A DNA stretch of 64,000 bases from Streptomyces sp. SAT1 (lineage in GTDB: Bacteria; Actinomycetota; Actinomycetes; Streptomycetales; Streptomycetaceae). The notes beneath the pieces are model-generated. The model was not told where the DNA came from and ran no database searches. It worked only from the letters and a program-made list of their open reading frames with translations. The stretch is from assembly GCF_001654495.1 (NCBI RefSeq), contig NZ_CP015849.1, positions 7,295,001 to 7,359,000 of the forward strand, read 5' to 3'. The position numbers and the translations under genes are program-made. Shown one piece after another: positions 56,579-64,000 of the stretch; the first letter of the stretch is position 1, and every line of letters begins with the position of its first letter.

Positions 56579-57508
56579 TCAGATCCCGTCCGGGACCACC
56601 GTGGTGCCGGACGGGGTCCCGGTGAAGACGTCGCGCAGCAGCGCGTGCGGGACCCGGCCGTCGACGACCTGGGCCCTGGCGACCCCGGACCGTACGGCGC
56701 GCAGGCAGCCCTCCATCTTGGGCAGCATTCCGGCGGCGAGTCCCGGCAGCAGTGCGTCCAGCTCACCGGCCGTCAGACGCCCGATCACCTCGGTGCGGTG
56801 CGGCCAGTTCGCGTACAGGCCCTCGACATCGGTCATCACCACCAGCCGGTCCGCCCCCAGCGCCACGGCCAGGGCCGACGCGGCGAGATCGGCGTTGACG
56901 TTGTAGACCAGGCCGTCCTCGCCGCGTGCGACGGGCGAGACCACGGGGATGCGGCCCTGCTCCAGCAGCGCGTCGATCGTGGCGGCCTCCACGGCCACGA
57001 CGTCGCCGACCAGGCCGATGTCCACGGGCCGGCCGTCCACCCAGGCGGAGCGCCGCACGGCGGTCATCGTGTGGGCGTCCTCGCCCGACAGGCCCACGGC
57101 GAAGGGCCCGTGGGCGTTGATGGCTCCGACCAGTTCGCGCTGGACGTGGCCGGTGAGCACCATCCGGACGACGTCCATGGTCTCCGGCGTCGTCACCCGC
57201 AGCCCGGCCTCGAAGCGCACCTCCAGGCCGAGCCGGTCGAGCAGGGCGCTGATCTGCGGGCCGCCGCCGTGCACGACGACGGGCCGCAGGCCCGCGTGCC
57301 GCAGCTCCACCAGGTCCTGGGCGAACGTCCGGTGCAGGGACGGATCCACCATGGCGTTGCCGCCGAACTTCACGACGACCGTGCGGCCCCGGAGCTCCTT
57401 CGCCCACGGCAGGTCCCGGCCGCCCGGCGTCGGAGCGGGCACCGGCCTCCCGGCCGCCCCCGCCGTCCTCGTCGTTCCCGCGGCCTGCGCCGTACTCGGC
57501 TCCGTCAT
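56579..57508 (-). CDS. argB: Acetylglutamate kinase
   Basis: A 309-residue N-acetylglutamate kinase that phosphorylates acetylglutamate in ornithine synthesis. It shows [52 protein letters not shown] and [27 protein letters not shown], all normal for ArgB. An N-terminal extension of about 35 residues, rich in Ala, Thr and Pro, precedes the kinase. No argC, argJ or argD lies beside it, but an iron box stands about 70 bp upstream. I infer an extra copy boosting ornithine for coelichelin. ATG 57508 is chosen; upstream GTGs at 57523 and 57562 are possible. Confidence 0.93.
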   Translation of the reverse strand: MTEPSTAQAAGTTRTAGAAGRPVPAPTPGGRDLPWAKELRGRTVVVKFGGNAMVDPSLHRTFAQDLVELRHAGLRPVVVHGGGPQISALLDRLGLEVRFEAGLRVTTPETMDVVRMVLTGHVQRELVGAINAHGPFAVGLSGEDAHTMTAVRRSAWVDGRPVDIGLVGDVVAVEAATIDALLEQGRIPVVSPVARGEDGLVYNVNADLAASALAVALGADRLVVMTDVEGLYANWPHRTEVIGRLTAGELDALLPGLAAGMLPKMEGCLRAVRSGVARAQVVDGRVPHALLRDVFTGTPSGTTVVPDGI

Positions 57509-57576
57509 CTCCGCCCCGTTCACGAGCTGTACGCCCTGGGCGCGGGGGAGAGGGTGCCCCACGCCGGATCTCGCAC

Positions 57577-57595
57577 TTAGCTTAGCCTAACCTAA
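57577..57595. promoter_or_regulatory. Iron box upstream of argB
   Basis: TTAGCTTAGCCTAACCTAA differs from the consensus at few positions and is among the best boxes here. It lies 69 bp upstream of the argB start, also within 40 bp of the pepE stop on the other side. It indicates that this argB is repressed by iron through DmdR1/IdeR. Confidence 0.85.
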
Positions 57596-57631
57596 ACACG
57601 ATCAACGGCGCCGGGCCAAGGCGCGCGCAGG

Positions 57632-58357
57632 CTACGCCCGCCGGTCGAACTCCGGTGTCACCGTGAGCAGTTCGGAGACGTCCGCCCCGACGGCCAGCTC
57701 GCACGGCTGCGCACCCCGCCGGAACAGCCGGGCCGGACGCTCGCCCCCGACCGCGGCACGGCCGTCGGCCACCCGCAGCCAGGAGCCCTCGCGCAGCCCC
57801 AGGACCGGCACGTCGTTCTCCTCCAGGAACTCCGTCAGCCGCTCCTCGCGGGTCTCGCCCTTGTGCGTGGAGCGCGGGTCGGGGTCCAGGTAGTGCGGAT
57901 TGATCTGGAAGGGGACCAGGCCCAGCGCCTCGAACGACGGCGGCTGCACGATCGGCATGTCGTTGGTGGTGCGCAGCGTGGGCGCGGCCATGTTGGTGCC
58001 CGCGCTGGCCCCCATGTACGGCAGCCCGCCGCGCACCGCGTCCCGCAGCGCCTCGCGCAGTCCCGTCCGGTACAGGGCGCTCAGCAGCCGGAACGAGTTG
58101 CCGCCGCCGACGAACACGGCGTCCGACGCGGCCAGTCGCGCGAGCGGGTCGCCGCCCTCGTGCACCCCGCGCACCTCGATCCCGGCGTCCGCGAGCGCGC
58201 CGCGCACCTTGGCGGTGTACGCGTCGTGGTCGGCGAGCGCGTACGGCACGAACGCCAGCCGCGCCCCCGCGGGCAGGAAGCCGGTCACGGTGTCCAGGGC
58301 GTGTTCCAGGTAACCGCGGCCGTACTGGGTGGAGTTGGACAGGAGCAGCAGATTCAC
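57632..58357 (-). CDS. pepE: Peptidase E (alpha-aspartyl dipeptidase)
   Basis: A 241-residue cytoplasmic serine peptidase of family S51 that cleaves Asp-X dipeptides. The family blocks are MNLLLLSNSTQYG, FVGGGNSFRLL, YMGASAGTNMAAP with the nucleophile serine, and FQINPHYLDPDP with the histidine. GTG at 58357 has GAGGG seven bases upstream. It may act with the nearby permease and M20 peptidase in small-peptide use, and lies next to the IclR gene in the same direction. Confidence 0.92.
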   Translation of the reverse strand: MNLLLLSNSTQYGRGYLEHALDTVTGFLPAGARLAFVPYALADHDAYTAKVRGALADAGIEVRGVHEGGDPLARLAASDAVFVGGGNSFRLLSALYRTGLREALRDAVRGGLPYMGASAGTNMAAPTLRTTNDMPIVQPPSFEALGLVPFQINPHYLDPDPRSTHKGETREERLTEFLEENDVPVLGLREGSWLRVADGRAAVGGERPARLFRRGAQPCELAVGADVSELLTVTPEFDRRA

Positions 58358-58431
58358 GGGGTGTCCCTCATTGAACGGGTGCGACACAGGTGCGACACGG
58401 GGGTGATACGGGTGCGATGGTGAGGTGCGGG

Positions 58432-59310
58432 TCAGGCCGGGCGCGCGGCGCGCGGCCTGCGGTGGTGCTGCGGCGGATGCGTCAGGCGCCGCTCCAGGAG
58501 CCGGGCCGCGCGGCGCAGCGCGTCGAGGCGGTCCTCGGGCCCGTCCGGGAAGCGTTCCTTGGCGGCGCCGAGGCTGAGGCTGCCGTAGGGCTCGGCGCCG
58601 AGGAAGACGGGCACGGCGACGGTGCCGATCCCGGCGTCGTACTCGCCCACGGTCCAGGCGTACCCCTGCGCGCGCACCTCGCGGAACTCGCGCTCCAGCC
58701 GGTCGGGGTCGGTGACCGTGCGCTCGGTGAAGCGCGCCATCGGACGGCTGCGGAACAGCCGGTGGCGCTGCTCGTCGGGGAGGAAGGCGTAGTACGACTT
58801 GCTGGTGGCGCCCGCGTGCGCCGGGTACAGCTCGCCGACCAGCGGGTAGTAGCGCAGCGGCCCCTCCTCGCCCTCGACGGCCGCCACACAGCGCATGTGG
58901 AAGCTGTCCGGCAGACAGAACAGCACGGTGTCGCCGGTCACCGTCCGCAGCTCCTGGAGCACCGGTTCCGCCAGCAGCTCCAGGGAGCCCGAACGCTCCC
59001 ACAGCCGGCCCAGGCGCAGCGCGGCCGGGCCGATGCGGTAGCGCCGGGTCGCCGGGTCGGAGACCAGGAAGCCGCGGCCCGCGAGCGTGGACAGCAGCCG
59101 CTGGGCGACCGAGGTGTCCCAGCCGAACTCGCCGGCCACCTCCGTCACCCCCCAGTCGGGCCGCGAGCGCTCGAAGGCCAGCAGCACCAGCAGGGCGCGG
59201 TCCACGGTCTGCAGCGCCCCGGCCGGGGTCCTGCGGTCGGCGGGCTGACCGGACTGGCCGGACTGACCGGACTGGTCAGGCTGACCGGACCTACCGGGCT
59301 GATCAGGCAC
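58432..59310 (-). CDS. IclR-family transcriptional regulator
   Basis: A 292-residue regulator. Residues about 32-90 form the winged helix (TVDRALLVLLAFE, VTEVAGEFGWDTSVAQRLLSTLAGRGFL), followed by the IclR effector-binding domain (LYPAHAGATSKSYYAFLP, TVGEYDAGIGTVAVPVF). The N-terminus carries a short Ser-Gly-Gln-rich repeat (SGQPDQSGQSGQSGQP), an unusual low-complexity tail. It is divergent from the DUF1177 operon, with two direct repeats between, so it likely controls that operon. Confidence 0.9.
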   Translation of the reverse strand: MPDQPGRSGQPDQSGQSGQSGQPADRRTPAGALQTVDRALLVLLAFERSRPDWGVTEVAGEFGWDTSVAQRLLSTLAGRGFLVSDPATRRYRIGPAALRLGRLWERSGSLELLAEPVLQELRTVTGDTVLFCLPDSFHMRCVAAVEGEEGPLRYYPLVGELYPAHAGATSKSYYAFLPDEQRHRLFRSRPMARFTERTVTDPDRLEREFREVRAQGYAWTVGEYDAGIGTVAVPVFLGAEPYGSLSLGAAKERFPDGPEDRLDALRRAARLLERRLTHPPQHHRRPRAARPA

Positions 59311-59392
59311 GGACGGCTCCTCTCCCTCGCTTGTCCCTCGCTTGCCGTCTCCTCGCCGCGCCGGACGAAGCGTCTCGCCATCCAGACGCGTA

Positions 59393-59424
59393 TTGCAGAT
59401 AACGGGAAACAGTTGCGGAGAACG
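59393..59424. promoter_or_regulatory. Direct-repeat operator candidate for the IclR regulator
   Basis: TTGCAGATAACG (59393-59404) and TTGCGGAGAACG (59413-59424) differ at two positions and are exactly 20 bp apart, on one face of the helix. A GTTAAC palindrome follows. The site lies between the IclR and DUF1177 genes. Confidence 0.65.
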
Positions 59425-59483
59425 TTAACGGATCCCGAACCTGCTGTCAGCACCGCCCCGGGTGCGGATCAGGAGAACTGCCC

Positions 59484-60437
59484 ATGTTGAAGTACGTCCT
59501 GGACCTCGTCGAGCTGCTCGACGACCCCGACGTCGACGGCAAGCGCGTCGCCGCCCATCTCGACACCTTCGCGGGTCCCGAGGGCTCCGGCGCCCAGGTC
59601 ACCACCGTCACCGGCGAGCGCGGCTCGACGGACTTCGTCCTCGTGCGGATCCCCGGGCGCGGCGGCCGCGCCGCCGGCGGCACGGCCCGCACCCTCGGCG
59701 TGGTGGGCCGGCTGGGCGGCGTCGGCGCGCGCCCGGAGATCACCGGGCTGGTCTCCGACGCGGACGGCGCCGTCGCCGCGCTGGCCACCGCCGCCAAGCT
59801 GCTCGACATGCGCCGCCGGGGCGACGTCCTGGACGGCGACGTGGTCGTCGCCACCCACATCTGCCCGAACGCCCCGACCGCGCCGCACGACCCGGTCCCG
59901 TTCATGGACTCGCCGGTCGACATCGCCACCATGAACCGGCACGAGGTCACCGCCGACATGGAGGCGGTGCTGTCCATCGACACCACCAAGGGCAACCGGA
60001 TCATCAACCACAAGGGCCTCGCCCTGTCACCCACCGTGAAGGAGGGCTGGGTGCTCCGGGTCAGCGAGCAGCTGGGCGAGCTGCTCGCCGTGGTCACCGG
60101 TGAGCCGTTGGTCACGTACCCGGTGACCACCCAGGACATCACCCCGTACGGTAACGGTGTACACCACATCAATTCGATCCTGCAGCCGGCCACGGCGACC
60201 TCCGCCCCGGTCGTCGGTGTCGCGGTGACCTCCGCCGCGGCGGTGCCCGGCTGCCAGACGGGCGCGAGCCACGAGGGCGACATCGCGGCGGCGGCCCGGT
60301 TCGCCGTCGAGACGGCGAAGGCGTACGGCGGCGGCCGCCTCGACTTCCACGACGAGGCCGAGTTCGCCGCCCTCGTCGCCCGCTACGGCCCGCTCGCCCA
60401 CCTGCAGACCCTCGGCAACGCCCCCAGGGAGTCGTGA
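59484..60437 (+). CDS. DUF1177 family protein
   Basis: A 317-residue protein of the DUF1177 family, function not established. Visible blocks include ATHICPNAPTAPHDPVPFMDSPVD, TTKGNRIINHKGLALSPTVKEG and VPGCQTGASHEGDIAAAARF. The His, Asp and Glu residues in these conserved blocks would suit metal binding. It forms an operon with a cytosine-permease-like transporter and an M20 peptidase, which suggests a catabolic hydrolase or a regulator of uptake, but no reaction can be stated. Confidence 0.85.
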   Translation: MLKYVLDLVELLDDPDVDGKRVAAHLDTFAGPEGSGAQVTTVTGERGSTDFVLVRIPGRGGRAAGGTARTLGVVGRLGGVGARPEITGLVSDADGAVAALATAAKLLDMRRRGDVLDGDVVVATHICPNAPTAPHDPVPFMDSPVDIATMNRHEVTADMEAVLSIDTTKGNRIINHKGLALSPTVKEGWVLRVSEQLGELLAVVTGEPLVTYPVTTQDITPYGNGVHHINSILQPATATSAPVVGVAVTSAAAVPGCQTGASHEGDIAAAARFAVETAKAYGGGRLDFHDEAEFAALVARYGPLAHLQTLGNAPRES

Positions 60438-60439
60438 CC

Positions 60440-61846
60440 ATGGCCACACACGAGAACGCGGCCGCGCCCCCGCAGGAGGGTGGCGCCAGAGCCGTCGGCA
60501 GCGACGACTACGCCCTGTCCCGCGTCCCGCGCGACAAGCGGCTCGGCTTCTGGACCATGCTGCTCCAGTGGCTCGCCCAGTCGGGCTCCATCTCGCAGTT
60601 CACGCTCGGCGCCACCATCGGCGTCGGCATGTCCTTCGGCGACGCGTTCTGGGCCTTCACCCTGGGCGCGGTGATCCTCGAGGTCGTGATCTTCGCGATC
60701 GGCCTCGCCGGGATGCGCGAGGGCCTGGCGACCCCGCTGCTCACCCGCTGGGCCGGCTTCGGCCGCAACGGCTCCGCCCTGGTCAGCCTGGTCATCTCGA
60801 TCAGCCTCGTCGGCTGGTTCGGCGTCCAGAACACGATCTTCGGCGACAGCGTGTCCTCCCTGGTCGGCGGGCCGTCCTGGCTGTGGTGCGTGGTCGCGGG
60901 CATCGCCATCACCGTCCTGGTGATCTTCGGCTTCCGCTACATGGCCGTCTTCGCCAAGATCGTCACCCCGCTGTTCTTCGCGATGGTGGCCTGGTCGGTC
61001 ACCGACGCGCTCAGCGAGCACTCGCTGTCCGAGCTGATCCACTCCCCGGCGCCCGGCCAGGCGATCCCGCTCTCCGTCGCCGCCACCGCCATCGCGGGCG
61101 GCTACATGACCGGCGCGATCGTCTCGCCCGAGATGACCCGCTACAACCGCAAGGGCAGCCACGTCTTCCTGCAGAGCGCCTCGTCGATGATCCTCTCCGA
61201 GTACATCGTCGGCCTGACCGGCGTGCTGCTCGGCCACATGGTCGGCAACGGCCAGGTCTCGCAGATCGTGCTCTCCACCTCCGGCGTCTTCGGCGTCCTG
61301 GTCGTCCTGATGTCCACGGCGAAGATCAACGACTGGAACCTGTACGGCTCCTCGCTCGGCGTCGTCAACTTCTTCCAGGTCGTCTTCGCCAAGCGCCTGC
61401 ACCGCGGCGCGGTCACCATCGTCCTCGGCATCGCCGGGACCGTGCTGTCCGCCATCGGCATCATGACCCACTTCACCGACTTCCTGTCCGTGCTCGGCGT
61501 CGCCATCCCGCCGGTGGGCGGCATCATCGTCGCCGAGTACTGGGTCGTGCGCCGCATGCGCGCCCCGCTCGACGCCACCCGTGACGCCGGGACCCTGCCC
61601 GCCACCTCGCCGACCTGGGTCCCCATGTCCCTGGTCATCTGGGCCGCCGCGTTCTGCGTCGGCAAGTTCTACGACGGTGGCATCCCCGCCCTGAACTCCC
61701 TGCTCACCGCCTTCGTCCTCTACGCCGCCCTCGGCCTCGTCGGCTGGATCCGGCCGTACGGCACCACCACCGTCGAGGACCAGTCCGGCGACACCGGCAC
61801 CACGACCCCGGCCGCCTCCGGCACGGCCCCCGTAGGAGCACCATGA
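60440..61846 (+). CDS. NCS1-family permease (cytosine/purine-permease-like)
   Basis: A 468-residue inner-membrane permease with about 12 hydrophobic segments: DYALSRVPRDKRLGFWTMLLQW at the N-terminus, SQFTLGATIGVGMSFGDAF, and AEYWVVRR near the end. NCS1 carriers import nucleobases, hydantoins, allantoin or related small molecules. ATG 60440 follows AGGGAG; GTG 60434 overlapping the DUF1177 stop is possible. The ATGA overlap with the M20 peptidase gene suggests uptake of a compound whose amide bond is then hydrolysed. Confidence 0.9.
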   Translation: MATHENAAAPPQEGGARAVGSDDYALSRVPRDKRLGFWTMLLQWLAQSGSISQFTLGATIGVGMSFGDAFWAFTLGAVILEVVIFAIGLAGMREGLATPLLTRWAGFGRNGSALVSLVISISLVGWFGVQNTIFGDSVSSLVGGPSWLWCVVAGIAITVLVIFGFRYMAVFAKIVTPLFFAMVAWSVTDALSEHSLSELIHSPAPGQAIPLSVAATAIAGGYMTGAIVSPEMTRYNRKGSHVFLQSASSMILSEYIVGLTGVLLGHMVGNGQVSQIVLSTSGVFGVLVVLMSTAKINDWNLYGSSLGVVNFFQVVFAKRLHRGAVTIVLGIAGTVLSAIGIMTHFTDFLSVLGVAIPPVGGIIVAEYWVVRRMRAPLDATRDAGTLPATSPTWVPMSLVIWAAAFCVGKFYDGGIPALNSLLTAFVLYAALGLVGWIRPYGTTTVEDQSGDTGTTTPAASGTAPVGAP

Positions 61847-63180
61847 CCAGCACCGCCCCCGCCCTCGTCCCCGCCTCCGAGGAGGCGCAGCAGGAAGTCG
61901 TCGACCTGTGCGCGGAGCTGATCCGCTTCGACACCTCCAACCCCACCAGCGACGAGCGCGCCTGCGCCGACTGGGTCGTGGCCCGCCTCGCCGACGTCGG
62001 CATCGCCTCCGAGCTGGTGGAGAGCGCCCCGGGCCGCGCCAACGTCATCGCCCGCATCCCCGGCACCGACCCCGCCCGCGGCGCCCTGCTCGTCCACGGC
62101 CACCTGGACGTCGTACCCGCCGACGCCGCCGAATGGCAGGTCCCGCCCTTCTCCGGCGAGATCCGCGACGGCTATCTGTGGGGCCGCGGCGCCATCGACA
62201 TGAAGGACACGGTGGCCGTCATGCTGGCCACCGCCCGGCACTTCGCCCGCACCGGCACCCGGCCCGCCCGCGAGATCGTCCTCGCCTTCCTCGCCGACGA
62301 GGAGGCGGGCGGCAGGTTCGGCGCCCACTGGCTGGTCGAGCACCGGCCGGAGCTGTTCACCGGTGTCACCGAGGCGATCGGGGAAGGCGGCGGCTTCAGC
62401 TACGCCCTCGACGACACCCGCCGCCTCTACCCGATCGAGAACGCCCAGCGCGGCATGGCCTGGATGGAGCTGACGGCCACCGGACGCGCCGGGCACGGCT
62501 CGTCCCCGAACACCGAGAACGCCGTCACCGACCTCGCCGAGTCCCTCACCCGCATCGGCCGCCACACCTTCCCGGTCCGGCTGATCGCGCCGGTGCGCGC
62601 CGTACTGGAGGAGGCCGCCCGGCTCCAGGGCGTCGACGTCGACCTGGACACCGAGGACGCCGAGGACCTGGAGACGGAGCTGGCCAAGCTGGGCCATGTC
62701 GCCGACTTCCTCCAGGTGGTCCTGCGCAACTCGGCCAACCCGACGATGTTCTCGGCGGGCTACCAGACCAATGTGATCCCGGGCCGCGCCACCGCCCGCG
62801 TCGACGGCCGCTTCCTGCCCGGCCACGAGCAGGAGCTGATCGGCACCGTCGACGCGCTGCTGCTGCCCTCGGTCTCCCGCGAGTGGGTCAACCACGACAT
62901 CGCCATGGAGACCTCCTTCGACGGCCCGCTCGTCGACGCCATGTGCGCCGCCGTGCGCGCCGAGGACCCCGACGGCCATCCCGTGCCGTACTGCAACCCC
63001 GGCGGCACCGACGCCAAGGCGTTCACCAAGCTGGACATCCGCTGCTTCGGCTTCAAGGGCCTCAAGCTGCCCCACGACCTCGACTACAGCCGTCTGTTCC
63101 ACGGCGTGGACGAGCGGGTGCCGCTGGAGGGACTGCGCTTCGGCGTACGGGTGATGACCCGGCTGTGGCAGGACTGCTGA
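61843..63180 (+). CDS. M20-family metallopeptidase/deacylase
   Basis: A 445-residue zinc hydrolase of the ArgE/DapE/CPG2 group. It has LLVHGHLDVVPAD, GRGAIDMKDTVAVML and LADEEAGGRFGAHWLVE with the Glu-Glu pair, then the dimerisation domain starting near GRAGHGSSPN. Unlike the LysK-like protein at 13133 it is full-length with a standard lid domain. It is coupled to the permease by ATGA. Likely splits an N-acyl amino acid or dipeptide in the catabolic operon. Confidence 0.92.
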   Translation: MTSTAPALVPASEEAQQEVVDLCAELIRFDTSNPTSDERACADWVVARLADVGIASELVESAPGRANVIARIPGTDPARGALLVHGHLDVVPADAAEWQVPPFSGEIRDGYLWGRGAIDMKDTVAVMLATARHFARTGTRPAREIVLAFLADEEAGGRFGAHWLVEHRPELFTGVTEAIGEGGGFSYALDDTRRLYPIENAQRGMAWMELTATGRAGHGSSPNTENAVTDLAESLTRIGRHTFPVRLIAPVRAVLEEAARLQGVDVDLDTEDAEDLETELAKLGHVADFLQVVLRNSANPTMFSAGYQTNVIPGRATARVDGRFLPGHEQELIGTVDALLLPSVSREWVNHDIAMETSFDGPLVDAMCAAVRAEDPDGHPVPYCNPGGTDAKAFTKLDIRCFGFKGLKLPHDLDYSRLFHGVDERVPLEGLRFGVRVMTRLWQDC

Positions 63181-63498
63181 ACCGGCCACGGCACCTCGGA
63201 CATCCCACGGCGGCCCGGTCCCGCGTACGGCGGGGCCGGGCCGCCGCGCACCCGGACCCGCGCGGCGCGCGCCCCGGCCTCAGTCGTTCGGCGTAGCGGG
63301 GCGCACCCGGCCCTCGGCGGGGCGGGCCCGGGGGCGGGCCCGGGGACCGAGGCGGTCACTGGGCTCCGGGGGCGGCCACGGGCTCCGGAGCGCACGCCCG
63401 CGCCGCCCGCGCCCCGGCCCCTACCCGGGCGGCTGCCGGTGCGCCGGGGCCGGATCCGGCAGACCATGTAAGGGACCGGAAGCCCCCGAGGTGCGTCT
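63181..63498. other. Intergenic region (318 bp)
   Basis: No gene seen. It contains the hairpin at 63209-63245 (terminator for the M20 peptidase operon) and then GC-rich sequence without a recognisable promoter or operator before the PAS gene. Confidence 0.7.
63209..63245 (+). terminator. Hairpin terminator after M20 peptidase operon
   Basis: GGCGGCCCGG pairs perfectly with CCGGGCCGCC, and the inner TCCCGC with GCGGGG (one mismatch of G-T type), around the loop GTACG. It starts 29 bp after the stop codon. Confidence 0.85.
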
Positions 63499-64000
63499 AT
63501 GGAGAGCCAGCTCTTTCCGTTCGCCGACAGCATGGCCGGCGTCGTTCTCGACGGGCGGGGCGTCGTCGTCGGCTGGACGCCGGCCGCCGAGGAACTGCTG
63601 GGCCACCGGGCCGAGGACGTCTGCGGCCGGCCCGTGTGGGGCCTGCTGCGGGACCCCGACATCCGGCCCGCGCCCCCACCGGACCGTGACAGCGGCGCCT
63701 CCTGGTACGGCGAGGCCGTGCTCCGGCACGCCTCCGGAAGCGAGCAGAAGGTCGTCTTCCGGGTGCTCCCCCTGAGCGGGGACGAGAAGGAGAAGGAAGA
63801 CGAGGGGGCCGAGGGGGCCGAGGGGGCCGAGGGGGCCGAGGGGGCCGAGGGGACCGAGGGGACCGAGGGGGCCGAGGCGACGGACAGCGGGAAGGCCCGC
63901 TGCCTGGTCCTGTGCGCGGCCGCCCCGGAGGTCTCCCACTGGCGTCAGGACCGCGCCCTCACCCGGGGTCTGTTCCGGCAGGACCGGGTGGGCCTCGCCG
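63499..64000 (+). CDS. PAS-domain protein, N-terminal part (probable SpoIIE-type phosphatase or kinase)
   Basis: The gene runs off the right edge; 167 codons are visible. A PAS domain is clear: MAGVVLDGRGVVVGWTPAAE, then ELLGHRAEDVCGRPVWGLL. After about residue 98 comes an acidic linker with eight Glu-Gly-Ala/Thr repeats. In Streptomyces this PAS style usually opens PAS-GAF-SpoIIE phosphatases, but the catalytic end is not in view. No ribosome site is obvious near ATG 63499 other than CCGAGG about 8 bases upstream. Confidence 0.8.
   Translation, partial: MESQLFPFADSMAGVVLDGRGVVVGWTPAAEELLGHRAEDVCGRPVWGLLRDPDIRPAPPPDRDSGASWYGEAVLRHASGSEQKVVFRVLPLSGDEKEKEDEGAEGAEGAEGAEGAEGTEGTEGAEATDSGKARCLVLCAAAPEVSHWRQDRALTRGLFRQDRVGLA
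63802..63873 (+). repeat. Nine-base minisatellite encoding (Glu-Gly-Ala/Thr)8
   Basis: Eight head-to-tail copies of GAGGGGGCC, with GAGGGGACC in the sixth and seventh units. Being 9 bp, copy changes keep the reading frame and only lengthen or shorten the acidic linker of the PAS protein. Confidence 0.92.

Noticed and set aside
1-64000. tRNA or rRNA genes, CRISPR arrays, insertion sequences, integrase or attachment sites
   Set aside because: None recognised; the only tandem arrays are the 11-bp and 9-bp repeats described, and no transposase-like protein was seen.

Overview
The window is a high-GC actinomycete chromosome segment, almost certainly Streptomyces. The evidence is very strong G/C bias at third codon positions, long runs of ATGA/GTGA-coupled genes, near-absence of TTA codons, DmdR/IdeR-type iron boxes, and a complete coelichelin-type siderophore locus. 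It has three blocks: an unusual biosynthetic gene cluster (about 1-22745), a variable middle region (22821-33003), and the iron-regulated coelichelin locus (33268-57595) followed by a small catabolic locus and a truncated signalling gene.

Block 1 reads as a pathway for a 1-azabicyclo[3.1.0]hexane (aziridine) amino acid of the vazabitide/azinomycin/ficellomycin class. A LysW-like amino-group carrier protein (AmCP, 10255-10422) ends in the diagnostic EDWGE. It sits with a LysX-like ligase, a LysY/ArgC-like reductase, a LysZ/ArgB-like kinase, a LysK-like deacylase, a split transketolase (two ORFs) and a DegT-family aminotransferase. That set is expected to convert AmCP-bound glutamate into 2,6-diamino-5,7-dihydroxyheptanoic acid (DADH). 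A sulfotransferase, together with CysC, CysD and CysN for PAPS supply, would then install a sulfate leaving group. Two adjacent proteins (5455-7112) are the best candidates for the Vzb10/11 (AziU3/U2)-type aziridine-forming pair. Around this core are NRPS parts (a truncated A-PCP and discrete PCP, A and C proteins), a remarkable thioesterase/acyl-CoA-dehydrogenase fusion, a P450 with an altered I-helix, an acetyltransferase, an MFS exporter and a VOC protein that may give self-protection. The aminotransferase gene carries a TTA codon, suggesting bldA control. The cluster continues beyond the left edge, so the product cannot be fixed.

Block 2 contains a TmrB-like P-loop protein, a squalene/phytoene-synthase-family enzyme, a catalase, a frameshifted ankyrin gene, an NAD(P)-binding oxidoreductase divergent from a TetR gene (three operator-like repeats between them), a second TetR gene divergent from a flavin monooxygenase plus DHA2 efflux pump, and a Sua5/YrdC tRNA-modification enzyme.

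Block 3 is cchA-cchK: formyltransferase, ornithine N-hydroxylase, ferric-siderophore ABC importer, three-module NRPS, two half-ABC exporters, esterase and MbtH protein. The A-domain specificity residues can be read directly and match formyl-hydroxyornithine, threonine and hydroxyornithine. Seven iron boxes are visible. The seventh lies upstream of an argB (acetylglutamate kinase) gene, suggesting that ornithine supply is derepressed with the siderophore. The right end holds a dipeptidase, an IclR regulator divergent from a DUF1177-permease-M20 peptidase operon, and the start of a PAS-domain protein with a (Glu-Gly-Ala/Thr) minisatellite.
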